Source: BCD1 sp965230565
GTDB lineage: Bacteria; Bacteroidota; Bacteroidia; Chitinophagales; Saprospiraceae
Direction: 5' to 3'
Length of the DNA stretch: 64,000 nt
NCBI GenBank assembly: GCA_965230565.1
Contig: CBDDLH010000016.1
Coordinates: 806,001-870,000, forward strand
This document shows positions 51,773 through 59,840 of this stretch, one piece after another (the stretch's first letter is position 1; every line of letters begins with the position of its first letter). The position numbers were made by a program, and so were the translations under genes. The notes under the pieces were generated by a model, which did no database searches, was not told the origin of the DNA, and saw only the letters and a program-made list of their open reading frames with translations.

Positions 51773-51979
51773 TCATGAAACAATATGATATCCATTCCGT
51801 ATCACGTAGTATTCCAGTTGGTAAGTCCCCTTAGCATACCCCATAAATATGGGGTCTTGCCAGATAGAATATTGTTTTAACTTTATGGCAAATGAAATAA
51901 AGAACATTTGAAAGGGGGACATAAAAGTAAGATAATTTTATGTCGATTTGACCCGGATATTTTATATCCGGGTTTTTTA
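51773..51979 (+). ncRNA. Candidate structured RNA with pseudoknot, unassigned
   Basis: About 205 bases, no ORF. Helices I find by eye: AAACAATAT with ATATTGTTT (51778-51786 / 51869-51877); GATA with TATC (51787-51790 / 51800-51803); GGTAAG with CTTGCC (51820-51825 / 51856-51861); inside it ACCCCATA with TATGGGGT (51838-51845 / 51848-51855); CTTTAT with ATAAAG (51881-51886 / 51897-51902), or, exclusively, CAAATG with CATTTG; and GACATAAAA with TTTTATGTC (51918-51926 / 51936-51944). The bulge CCCCTT (51827-51832) pairs with AAGGGG (51912-51917), a pseudoknot. A perfect 10-bp terminator with T6 ends it. It could be a riboswitch-like leader, a free sRNA or a divergent 6S RNA. I do not recognise the family. 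Confidence 0.6.
51951..51973 (+). terminator. Intrinsic terminator of the candidate ncRNA
   Basis: ACCCGGATAT / ATATCCGGGT, 10 bp perfect, 3-base loop, followed by a T-run. Confidence 0.94.
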
Positions 51980-52084
51980 TTCTTTCCTTTTTAGCTTCTT
52001 ATCAGTTCTTCTCCGACCCTTTGATTTCAACATATCCGTTTGCGTTTCCTATGTAACACTGAAGTAGTACTTAAATCGGTTTTT

Positions 52085-52118
52085 GGTTGCCTTTCTGAAA
52101 AAATTCAGTCTGGCAACC
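52085..52118 (+). terminator. Second terminator-like hairpin upstream of coaX
   Basis: GGTTGCC/GGCAACC outer stem and CTGAA/TTCAG inner stem with a 3x3 internal loop, then T7. It ends 59 bases before the coaX start, so it either ends a second small RNA (about 51985-52118) or attenuates coaX. No strong promoter was seen for a separate RNA. Confidence 0.85.
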
Positions 52119-52176
52119 GTTTTTTTATCTTGCATGGTATTTATTCAATAAATTAGCGTTTCAAAAATTGCGTAAG

Positions 52177-52965
52177 ATGTTATTGGCCATTGATATAGGA
52201 AATTCGAACGTTTGCATAGGTCTTTCCGGAAATACTGACAACTGGGATCATTTTTGGCGTTTGCCAACCTTGCAAAACGATATGGAAATTTATTACGAAA
52301 CTCAAATTGTAGATAGATTCCTGGAAGCCGGCATTCGCCTGGGTGAAGTTGAACAAATCATTGTGAGCAGTGTGGTCCCGGATATGAATAATCGCTTTTT
52401 AGACTGCCTTGAAAAGGTATTCCTGAAACAACCCACTTTGGTCGGACCTAATATTTATCCCAAAATTCAACTCGACATTGAGAACCCAACCGAAATAGGA
52501 ACAGACCTGGTATCAAACGCTGTAGCTGCTCACCACAAACTTGGACAGGATTGTATCATCGTTGATTTCGGGACGGCACTTACTTTTACTACCCTTACCG
52601 GTGATGGTAAAATCCTGGGAGTCTCGATTGTTCCGGGTTTAAGAACTGCAATCAAAGCCTTGTTCAACAAAACTGCCCAACTGCCCGAAGTTCCCCTTGA
52701 TCACCCCAAAACAGCATTGGGTAAAAATACCGTTCAGGCCATTCAAACAGGTATTTTCTATGGTTATACCGGACTGGTGATTCATATGATTGAAACCTTA
52801 AAAAACGAAGTGGGAGCTCATTTTAAGGTTATTGCGACCGGAGGTCTCTCCTCTACTATTGATGTGTTAAAAAACCATTTTGATGTCGTCGACCCCGACC
52901 TGACGCTAAATGGATTGAGATTTATTGCCGAAGAAATCAATAGAAAAAATGGGAATAATAGCTAG
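52177..52965 (+). CDS. coaX: Type III pantothenate kinase
   Basis: About 262 residues from the ATG at 52177 (MLLAIDIGNSNVCIGLSG); the frame is open from a TTG at 52168, but family members start at the LLAIDIGN strand. ASKHA-fold motifs: the P-loop-like IDIGNSN, QIIVSSVVPDM, NPTEIGTDLVSNAVAAH, IIVDFGTALTF and VSIVPGLRTAIKALFNKT. It phosphorylates pantothenate, the first step of coenzyme A synthesis; unlike type I kinases, type III enzymes need a monovalent cation and are not feedback-inhibited by CoA. The 5' spacer contains two terminator-like hairpins and a structured RNA. A perfect terminator follows. Confidence 0.93.
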   Translation: MLLAIDIGNSNVCIGLSGNTDNWDHFWRLPTLQNDMEIYYETQIVDRFLEAGIRLGEVEQIIVSSVVPDMNNRFLDCLEKVFLKQPTLVGPNIYPKIQLDIENPTEIGTDLVSNAVAAHHKLGQDCIIVDFGTALTFTTLTGDGKILGVSIVPGLRTAIKALFNKTAQLPEVPLDHPKTALGKNTVQAIQTGIFYGYTGLVIHMIETLKNEVGAHFKVIATGGLSSTIDVLKNHFDVVDPDLTLNGLRFIAEEINRKNGNNS

Positions 52966-52986
52966 ATAAAAGAGGGCTATCAAACA

Positions 52987-53022
52987 AAAAAGGATCATCT
53001 TCCTGGCAAGATGATCCTTTTT
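52987..53022. terminator. Bidirectional terminator after coaX
   Basis: A perfect 15-bp stem (AAAAAGGATCATCTT / AAGATGATCCTTTTT) with a 6-base loop, between the convergent coaX and coiled-coil protein genes. Confidence 0.95.
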
Positions 53023-53061
53023 ATACATTTACAAATTATGCTAATAAGCCAGCAACAAAAA

Positions 53062-56000
53062 TCAATTATTAGTACTACTATTGTTGGTTTTCTTTTCTTT
53101 TAGCTCCTCTTCCAGTTTTTTGAGCTGGTATTCAGCGGCTCTGACTTTACGGTTAAGTTCATCCAAGGCCTTTTGTCTGTCCTCCATTGCATTTTCTGCC
53201 TCTTTTTCCTTCTGCTTCAAGACCTGAATCTGCTTTTCACTATTTGTTCTTGCCGTTGAGACTTCCTGGGCAATTTCCTTTTTGATATCCTCCAGCCGTT
53301 TTTTCTCAGCAGCTATCTGAGTTGCGGCATCTTCTTTGATCTTGGTTACCTGTTCGGAAGCTTCGTGCTTGGCATTATAAATGGTTGTGGAGGTTTCTTC
53401 CCTTACTTTGGATATTTCATCCTGAGAATTTTTTCTTGCCAGAGCCGTTTCTTCGGCATAGGCTTTTTTCTTCTCCGTTGAATTATCTCTCGCTTTAGTC
53501 ACTTCTTCTGCCGCTTTGGCCCGGGCATTTTCTATTTCGGTTTTACTTTCCTGTCTGGCCTGTTCAATCTCGCTGGCGTATTCCGCTTTTTTAGCAGCCA
53601 TTTCTTCCCGGGCAGTAGCCACTGCCTTTGCCGCATTTTCCCTAACGAGGGCTACTTCAGAGGCAGATTCCCCTTTTATTTTTTCAAGCTGTGCAGATTG
53701 TTCTTCACGGAACTGCAATACATCCAATTGCAATTTCTCTTTTTCTGATACGGCTTTTTCCCTTGCAGTTTTGATTTCGGCCGCTACCTCTTCTCTGGTT
53801 GTGTTCAATTCCATTGCTGCACGTTCCCGGGCTTCTGCCACTTCTCCTGCGATTCTGTTTTTCTCTTCAGCTGCATTTTCCCGGGCAGTTTTCACTTCAG
53901 CAGCCTCCTCCGTTTTGATCTTAGCGATCTTTTCTGAGGCAGACTTACGAGCTTCTGCTACTTCAATGGCGGAGGTTTCACGGGCTTTACTTTCATTCTC
54001 TTTAATCTTGGCAATTTGATTTGCAGCATTTTCCTGCGCAATTCTAACCTCCTCTGCTGCTTTATTACGGGCCATTTGCACATCCTCCACACTAGCCTCC
54101 TGGGTATCTTTTTCCTTTTGCTTTGCCTCGGCAATTTTCTGGGCAGCTTCTTCCTGAGCTTTTTGTATCTCATTCATTGATACCTCCCTTGCTGCCTGTA
54201 CTTCAGCAGCATAATTATCCTTTGCAACTGAAGCAGTTTCGTTAGCTTCCTGAACTCTGGCCTGTGCAGCTTGTCTCGCTTTTTCTATCTCCTGATTGGC
54301 TCTTTCTCTGGCTTCTTTAACCTCCAGCGCCAATGCCTCCTTAGCAGCCTCCTCCCGTTCTCTGATCTCCTGAATACTCTTTTGGGACTCGGCATGAGCC
54401 TTTTCTTTTTCCTTGGATGCGTTTTCACGAGCAACCAGGACTTCTTGTGCAATAGACTCCTTTTGCTCTTTGGCCTGTTGTCTTGCCTTTGCAATTTCTT
54501 CTGCCTCCTCCTGACGTATCTGCTGGATAGTCATGGCAGCATTTTCACGGGCTTCGACAACCTCCGACGTCAACTTTTGTTTTTCTTCTTCAGCTTTAGC
54601 CTTTACAGCCGCTACAGCTTCCGCTTCTCCTTTTTGGGTAGCGGCAATCTCATCTTTAGCTTTGGATTTTTCTTTAGCTACGTGCTCCCTAACACTGCTG
54701 ATCTCTTCTGTGGCTCTTTTTTTGGTATCAACAACTTCCACCGCAATGGATTCTTTCTCCCGGGCGGCATTTTCTCTCATCTCTGCAATTTCTGAAGCCA
54801 ATTGCTCCTGAAGAATAGCCTTTTGTTCTGCTGCCTTTCTTCTCACTTCTGCTACATCAAAAGCTATTTTTTCTTTTTCATGAACGGCATTTTCACGAAT
54901 GAGTGCTACCTCAATGGCAGTTTCTTCCCGGATCTTGAGAATTTGTTCTTCGGCAGATTTTTTTGCTGTTACTACATCTTCAGAGGTTTTATTCCTTTCT
55001 GATTGAGCCTTCTCTCTTGCCAACTTGATAGTATTAGCCGTTTCCTCTCTAATTCGATCGAGTTCCAACCTGGAATTCTCTCTTGCTGTGGCTATCTCAT
55101 CAGCATACTCGAGCTTCGCCAAATCAAGTTTTTCTTTCTCCTTTTTCAATTGTTCGGCTGCACTCTTCCGTGCTTCCGCAACTTCTTCAGCAGATTTTAA
55201 CCTTGCCTGCTCAATTTCCGCCGCAGCTTTATGGCGGGCTTCCTGAACCTGCAAGCTGATCTTTTCCAATTCTGTCGAGGCTTTTTCCCGGGCATCCTTT
55301 ATGGATTGTGCCAGGGCATTTTGAGCTTCCTCTATTTCTTTTTGTGATTTTTTACGTGCTTCGAGTACTTCCTCCGCGTACTCCTGCTTCTTATTTTGAG
55401 CATTCTCCCTGGCTACAGCCACATCCTCCTGAAGTCTTGTTTTAATTGTAGCAGCTTTATCTTTTTCATTCTGAATTTCAGCCCTCAGCTTCCTTTTGAC
55501 CTCTGCAAGTTCTGCTCTTAAATCCTGAACTTCTGAATCATTATTAATATTGACCGGAGGAGGAGCAGATGTTCCAGGTGCAGGTTTTGTATCAGGAGTA
55601 GTTTTTCCAGATGACTTTTTGCCTGGCAAATCCACTTCTGCTATTTCTACTTCCACCACCTGCGTCGGGTCAAGACTACGATAAAAACAAACCGCCATTC
55701 TGCGGAAATCCTGTTGCCTGCTGGTATTTACCGTGAACTTACGGATTTCATTACTGGTATTATTCTTAATGTAAATGGTACCAATATCCACTGAAGAAAA
55801 CCATTCTGCTGCCGCGAGGTCAAGTTGAAGGGTATTGACATGAACCGGAGTACCTTTCAAACGGATCATTTCTCCCATTTCTACAAAACGGTATCCCCGA
55901 CGCATTTGATTGAGATCCATAAAAATAATCTCATCATCCTGATTGAATTCAACGCCTGCTTTGGAATACATTTTAGCCGTTACCCCTTTCTCTGTATTGT

Positions 56001-56181
56001 CCAGTTCTATACTATAAGAGTAATTGCCACGAACAACCAGTGTTATGTCGGTAGATCTTAACAGACGTACCCCTCCAACCATTCGGTCGTCAACAATCTG
56101 TCCACTACAGTCCTGAGCTATGGTTGGCAGAGAAATAAAGGAAAAAAGGAAAATTGAAATGTAAAAAATTACTGACTTCAT
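53062..56181 (-). CDS. Long exported coiled-coil protein with 40-residue repeat
   Basis: About 1,039 residues from the Met at 56181 (MKSVIFYISIFLFSFISLPTIAQ, a signal peptide); the frame is open to 56265. A roughly 200-residue N-terminal domain with CSGQIVDDRMVGG and a short Pro/Thr linker precede about 800 residues of Glu/Lys/Ala coiled coil. In the coil, marker segments such as AREN, AREK or AKKS recur with alternating spacing of 22 and 18 residues (40 in total), a near-regular hendecad-based repeat; some steps are 29 or 18-18. There are Gln/Asn near the C-terminus and no T9SS domain. It may be a long periplasmic or envelope rod. I do not recognise the N-terminal domain. Confidence 0.82.
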   Translation of the reverse strand: MKSVIFYISIFLFSFISLPTIAQDCSGQIVDDRMVGGVRLLRSTDITLVVRGNYSYSIELDNTEKGVTAKMYSKAGVEFNQDDEIIFMDLNQMRRGYRFVEMGEMIRLKGTPVHVNTLQLDLAAAEWFSSVDIGTIYIKNNTSNEIRKFTVNTSRQQDFRRMAVCFYRSLDPTQVVEVEIAEVDLPGKKSSGKTTPDTKPAPGTSAPPPVNINNDSEVQDLRAELAEVKRKLRAEIQNEKDKAATIKTRLQEDVAVARENAQNKKQEYAEEVLEARKKSQKEIEEAQNALAQSIKDAREKASTELEKISLQVQEARHKAAAEIEQARLKSAEEVAEARKSAAEQLKKEKEKLDLAKLEYADEIATARENSRLELDRIREETANTIKLAREKAQSERNKTSEDVVTAKKSAEEQILKIREETAIEVALIRENAVHEKEKIAFDVAEVRRKAAEQKAILQEQLASEIAEMRENAAREKESIAVEVVDTKKRATEEISSVREHVAKEKSKAKDEIAATQKGEAEAVAAVKAKAEEEKQKLTSEVVEARENAAMTIQQIRQEEAEEIAKARQQAKEQKESIAQEVLVARENASKEKEKAHAESQKSIQEIREREEAAKEALALEVKEARERANQEIEKARQAAQARVQEANETASVAKDNYAAEVQAAREVSMNEIQKAQEEAAQKIAEAKQKEKDTQEASVEDVQMARNKAAEEVRIAQENAANQIAKIKENESKARETSAIEVAEARKSASEKIAKIKTEEAAEVKTARENAAEEKNRIAGEVAEARERAAMELNTTREEVAAEIKTAREKAVSEKEKLQLDVLQFREEQSAQLEKIKGESASEVALVRENAAKAVATAREEMAAKKAEYASEIEQARQESKTEIENARAKAAEEVTKARDNSTEKKKAYAEETALARKNSQDEISKVREETSTTIYNAKHEASEQVTKIKEDAATQIAAEKKRLEDIKKEIAQEVSTARTNSEKQIQVLKQKEKEAENAMEDRQKALDELNRKVRAAEYQLKKLEEELKEKKTNNSSTNN

Positions 56182-56372
56182 CGCAGGCATTTTATGAATA
56201 AATGGTTTACTGAGTGGGTTCAGTTTATTATATAACGAATGACAACCGGGAGGTGTTGATATCAAATTAAACCAAAGAATATTTTATAAATTGTAAACCT
56301 AAACTATTCTTTAGTTGAATTAATTGCATGTAATATAATTATTTTCCTTCTTTTCCCGAAAAAAGCATCAAA

Positions 56373-57308
56373 CTATCGCCGGGAGGCCAATAAAAATAAT
56401 ACGGCCATTCTTACAGCCACTCCGTTTTCAACTTGTTGCAGGATGATTGAGTGGTCACAATCGGCAACATCACTGCTGATTTCAACTCCTCTGTTAATCG
56501 GACCAGGGTGCATGATAACAATTTCTTTATCCAGACTGTCCAATAACGGTTTATTAACTCCAAAATAGAGCGCATACTCTCTTAATGAAGGAATAAATCT
56601 TAAATCCTGCCTTTCCAGCTGAATTCTCAGAATATTGGCGATATCACACCACTCCAAAGCCTTTTTAAGGTCGAATTCTACTTTAACACCTAATTCCTGG
56701 ATGTGTTTTGGAATCAAGGTTGGAGGACCGCAGACTTTTACCTTAGCACCTAATTTCTGAAGGCAGAAAATATTACTCAAGGCAACTCTGGAGTGAACTA
56801 TATCACCGATGATAACGATCTTCTTCCCCTGCAAGTCACCACCTACTGCTTCCTGCATGGAGTACGCATCAAGAAGCGCCTGAGTGGGGTGTTCATGTGT
56901 ACCGTCACCGGCATTGATGATATTGGCATCGATATGTTTGGACAGGAACATGGGAGCTCCGGGAGCCGGATGGCGCATTACGATCATATCCACCTTCATG
57001 GACAGGATATTATTTACGGTATCCAGGAGTGTTTCCCCTTTTTTAACCGAAGAAGACGCTGCCGAGAAATTAATGGTGTCTGCTGACAACCTTTTTTCGG
57101 CAAGTTCAAAGGAAAGTCTTGTACGGGTGGAATTTTCAAAAAACAGATTGGCTATCGTAATATCTCTCAGGGAAGGAACTTTTTTAATCGGACGGTTAAT
57201 TACTTCTTTAAAGTTGTTGGCCGTTTCAAATATGAGGTGAATATCGTCCGCGGTTATTTGTTTAATTCCTATTAGATGATCCGTACTTAATTGACTAGTA
57301 GCAGCCAT
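56373..57308 (-). CDS. pyrB: Aspartate carbamoyltransferase catalytic subunit
   Basis: A 311-residue transcarbamylase with the carbamoyl-phosphate loop FFENSTRTRLSFE, the GDGTHEHPTQALLDAYS segment with catalytic His, MRHPAPGAP, and the aspartate loop VIMHPGPINRGVEI. It makes carbamoyl aspartate in pyrimidine synthesis. No pyrI regulatory subunit gene is next to it. It lies 74 bases downstream of pyrR on the same strand, as in Gram-positive pyr operons and many Bacteroidota, and so is likely co-transcribed and perhaps under PyrR control. Confidence 0.97.
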   Translation of the reverse strand: MAATSQLSTDHLIGIKQITADDIHLIFETANNFKEVINRPIKKVPSLRDITIANLFFENSTRTRLSFELAEKRLSADTINFSAASSSVKKGETLLDTVNNILSMKVDMIVMRHPAPGAPMFLSKHIDANIINAGDGTHEHPTQALLDAYSMQEAVGGDLQGKKIVIIGDIVHSRVALSNIFCLQKLGAKVKVCGPPTLIPKHIQELGVKVEFDLKKALEWCDIANILRIQLERQDLRFIPSLREYALYFGVNKPLLDSLDKEIVIMHPGPINRGVEISSDVADCDHSIILQQVENGVAVRMAVLFLLASRR

Positions 57309-57382
57309 ATGCTTTTTGTAATTCGATATTTATTTAAAACAATTTTCTCACATTGGGAGGAATTCAAGCCATTCTTGTCGAC

Positions 57383-57955
57383 TCAAAACTGAGGCGTACT
57401 TCCATCCTCATTGGCCGGGAACAGCAGGATTTCATCTTCTCCGTTGATATGTTCCCAAAAAACTTTTACATATTCATTTTCCAGGGCATCAACCGTTATG
57501 CCACAATAATCCGGGCTCACCGGGATCTCCCTGTGGAAACGACGGTCTACCAATACCAACAACTCCACCGTATCGGGTCGGCCATAGTGGTTGAGTGCAG
57601 TGAGTGCTGCCTGAACAGTACGTCCGGAGTACAATACATCATCCACCAGGATCACATTTTTTTTCTCTACCAGAAAGTCCATTTCATTCTCATTCACCGT
57701 CAAAGGTTTTTTTCTGGTCCTGAAATCATCTCTGTAAAAGCTGATGTCAAGTTTTCCGTAAGGAAATTTCGAAATACCCAGGTTTTCTGTCAAATGAGCA
57801 TAAATCCTGTCGGCTAATAAAACGCCCCTGGCCTGGATTCCTACCAGACAGACATTTTCAAAATCAACATGATCTTCGATCAGCTGATGACACAGTCTGT
57901 CGATGGTAATGGAAAATCGCTCTCGCTTTAAAATACTACGTCCTTTCATAATCAT
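57383..57955 (-). CDS. pyrR: Bifunctional pyr operon regulator / uracil phosphoribosyltransferase
   Basis: About 190 residues; I start at 57955 (MIMKGRSILKRERF), although Met 57949 is equally good. The longer open frame to 58039 would overlap the glnS end and lacks homology. The PRPP-binding motif is VILVDDVLYSGRTVQAAL, and the family pattern SITIDRLCHQLIEDH precedes GIQARGVLLADRI. PyrR proteins bind pyr mRNA with UMP/UTP and control its attenuation; many also have weak UPRTase activity. In this window it precedes pyrB, the normal PyrR context. An RNA-binding attenuator site was not identified in the pyrR-pyrB spacer. Confidence 0.9.
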   Translation of the reverse strand: MIMKGRSILKRERFSITIDRLCHQLIEDHVDFENVCLVGIQARGVLLADRIYAHLTENLGISKFPYGKLDISFYRDDFRTRKKPLTVNENEMDFLVEKKNVILVDDVLYSGRTVQAALTALNHYGRPDTVELLVLVDRRFHREIPVSPDYCGITVDALENEYVKVFWEHINGEDEILLFPANEDGSTPQF

Positions 57956-58026
57956 GTTGCAGGGTTGAAGCAAGCTGTTTGAGATTCGAATAATCCTGAA
58001 ACCAGAAACAACTTCCCTCAAATTAT

Positions 58027-59694
58027 TTATTTTTTCCAACTGTCTCTCAGGGAGATCGTCAGATTAAATACAGGATTTTCTTTAGTAGAATCCGTGTCTA
58101 CACAAAAATAACCTTTTCTCATGAATTGCAGACGTCTTCCCGGCTCAACTTCCGCTAATGCAGGTTCAACTTTTGCCGTGATCACCTCCAGCGAATTTTC
58201 ATTGAAAAATTCAAGGTAATCCCTACCCTCATGAGCATCCGGTGTCGGATCGGTGAACAACCTATCATACATCCTCACCTCTGCATCTTTAGCATGTGCT
58301 ACTGACACCCAGTGAATAACTCCTTTGGCTTTAACGCCGGAGGTATCTTCGCCACTTTTACTGTCCGGATAATAAGTACAATAAACCTCAACCACTTCTC
58401 CGGATTCATCCGTTTTAAAATCTTCACAATGCAGGATATAACCGCTTTTCAGACGCACATTTCTCCCCGGCCCCAACCTAAAGAACTTCTTGGGAGGGTC
58501 GATCATAAAATCATCTCTTTCAATGTACAATTCTCTTGAAAAAGGTAATTTTCTGGACCCCATGCTTTCGTCCTCAGGATTATTAACGGTTTCCATGTAT
58601 TCCACCTTATCCTCAGGATAATTGGTGATGACCACCTTGAGTGGATTCAATACTGCCATTACCCGTGCGGTGGTCTTATTCAATACCTGACGGGTATTGT
58701 ATTCCAGTTTTTCGATCTCGATGACATTGGTACGTTTGGCCACCCCTGCCTCATCACAAAAATCGCGAATCGCTTTCGGTGGAATTCCCCTGCGACGCAT
58801 ACCTGCCAGGGTTGGCATTCTCGGATCATCCCAGCCACTTACGTGATTTTCATCTACCAGTTTTTTCAGTTTACGCTTACTCGTGATCATGTAAGAAACA
58901 TTCATCCGGGCAAATTCAATCTGACGGGATGGAAAAATTTCCAGTTTGTCTATATACCAATCGTATAACGGCCTGTGATTCTCAAATTCAATGGAACAAA
59001 GTGAATGAGTGATGCCTTCTATGGAATCCGACTGACCGTGGGCAAAATCATACATCGGATAAATACACCAATCATCTCCAGTCCGATGATGGTGTTCATG
59101 TTTAATCCGGTACATGATCGAATCTCTCATGTGCATATTGGGGGAAGACATATCGCCTTTGGCACGAAGCACCTTTGATCCGTCGGGAAATTCTTCATTG
59201 CGCATTCCTTCAAACAACCTGAGGTTTTCTTCGACAGACCTTTCCCGATAGGGACTGTTTTTCCCGGGCACAGTCGGAGTCCCTCGCATTTCGGCAATTT
59301 CCTCCGGAGTGGAGTCATCCACATAGGCCATTCCTTTTTTGATCAGGCCAACCGCATATTCATAGAGTTGCTCGAAATAGTCCGATGCATATCTTTCTTC
59401 TCCTTCCCATTGATATCCCAGCCAATTGATATCTTTCTTGATATTCTCAACATAGTGGGTTTCCTCTGTTGTCGGGTTTGTATCATCCAGACGCAGGTTA
59501 GTTTTACCACCGAATTTTTTAGCAATTTCAAAGTTTACCACAATTGCTTTGGCATGACCAATATGGAGATAACCATTGGGTTCCGGAGGAAACCGGGTAT
59601 GCACCTTTCCGGCATGTTTTCCATTCTCAATGTCCTCAGAAATGATCTTTTCGATAAAATTTAAAGACCTGGAGTCTTTTAATTCTTCACTCAT
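58027..59694 (-). CDS. glnS: Glutaminyl-tRNA synthetase
   Basis: A 555-residue class I synthetase with HIGH-type motif RFPPEPNGYLHIGHAKAI, the KMSKS-like loop MITSKRKLKKL, and the GlnRS-typical FTVCSIEFENHRPLYDW-like TGHSLCSIEFENHRP segment; the C-terminal beta-barrels bind the anticodon (FLQRKGYFCVD-like LQFMRKGYFCVD). It charges tRNA-Gln directly. The presence of GlnRS rather than only the GatCAB route is usual in Bacteroidota. A heptamer array (59741-59782) lies in its 5' spacer. Its stop is 72 bases before the pyrR start. Confidence 0.97.
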   Translation of the reverse strand: MSEELKDSRSLNFIEKIISEDIENGKHAGKVHTRFPPEPNGYLHIGHAKAIVVNFEIAKKFGGKTNLRLDDTNPTTEETHYVENIKKDINWLGYQWEGEERYASDYFEQLYEYAVGLIKKGMAYVDDSTPEEIAEMRGTPTVPGKNSPYRERSVEENLRLFEGMRNEEFPDGSKVLRAKGDMSSPNMHMRDSIMYRIKHEHHHRTGDDWCIYPMYDFAHGQSDSIEGITHSLCSIEFENHRPLYDWYIDKLEIFPSRQIEFARMNVSYMITSKRKLKKLVDENHVSGWDDPRMPTLAGMRRRGIPPKAIRDFCDEAGVAKRTNVIEIEKLEYNTRQVLNKTTARVMAVLNPLKVVITNYPEDKVEYMETVNNPEDESMGSRKLPFSRELYIERDDFMIDPPKKFFRLGPGRNVRLKSGYILHCEDFKTDESGEVVEVYCTYYPDSKSGEDTSGVKAKGVIHWVSVAHAKDAEVRMYDRLFTDPTPDAHEGRDYLEFFNENSLEVITAKVEPALAEVEPGRRLQFMRKGYFCVDTDSTKENPVFNLTISLRDSWKK

Positions 59695-59740
59695 TATTTA
59701 TTGTTTTAACCGTTAAAGGTCAGGGTTGTTAATTATTCAG

Positions 59741-59782
59741 TTGCTGGTTACTGGTTGCTGGTTGCTGGTTGCTGGTTGCTGG
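59741..59782. repeat. Heptamer tandem array (TTGCTGG), 6 units
   Basis: TTGCTGG, TTACTGG and four more TTGCTGG, in the spacer between argS and glnS, 47 bases before the glnS start. Same family as 15015-15084. Confidence 0.93.
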
Positions 59783-59801
59783 TTTTTCGTAATTTTAATA
59801 A

Positions 59802-59829
59802 ACTCGTAACCCGCAACACGAAACCCGTA
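59802..59829. repeat. Heptamer array (ACCCGNA), 4 units
   Basis: ACTCGTA, ACCCGCA, ACACGAA, ACCCGTA, ending 11 bases before the argS stop. This is the reverse complement of the GGGTTNC family at 38544-38571. Confidence 0.7.
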
Positions 59830-59840
59830 CCATTATTTTT

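Noticed and set aside
51773..51979. Assignment as 6S RNA, tmRNA, RNase P RNA or SRP RNA
   Set aside because: The length and helices do not fit tmRNA, RNase P or SRP, and I could not see the long central-bubble rod of 6S; left as unassigned.
53516..54019. Long frames antisense to the coiled-coil gene (also 54271-54795)
   Set aside because: They are produced by the strong codon and residue bias of the repeat gene on the other strand; no start context or homology.
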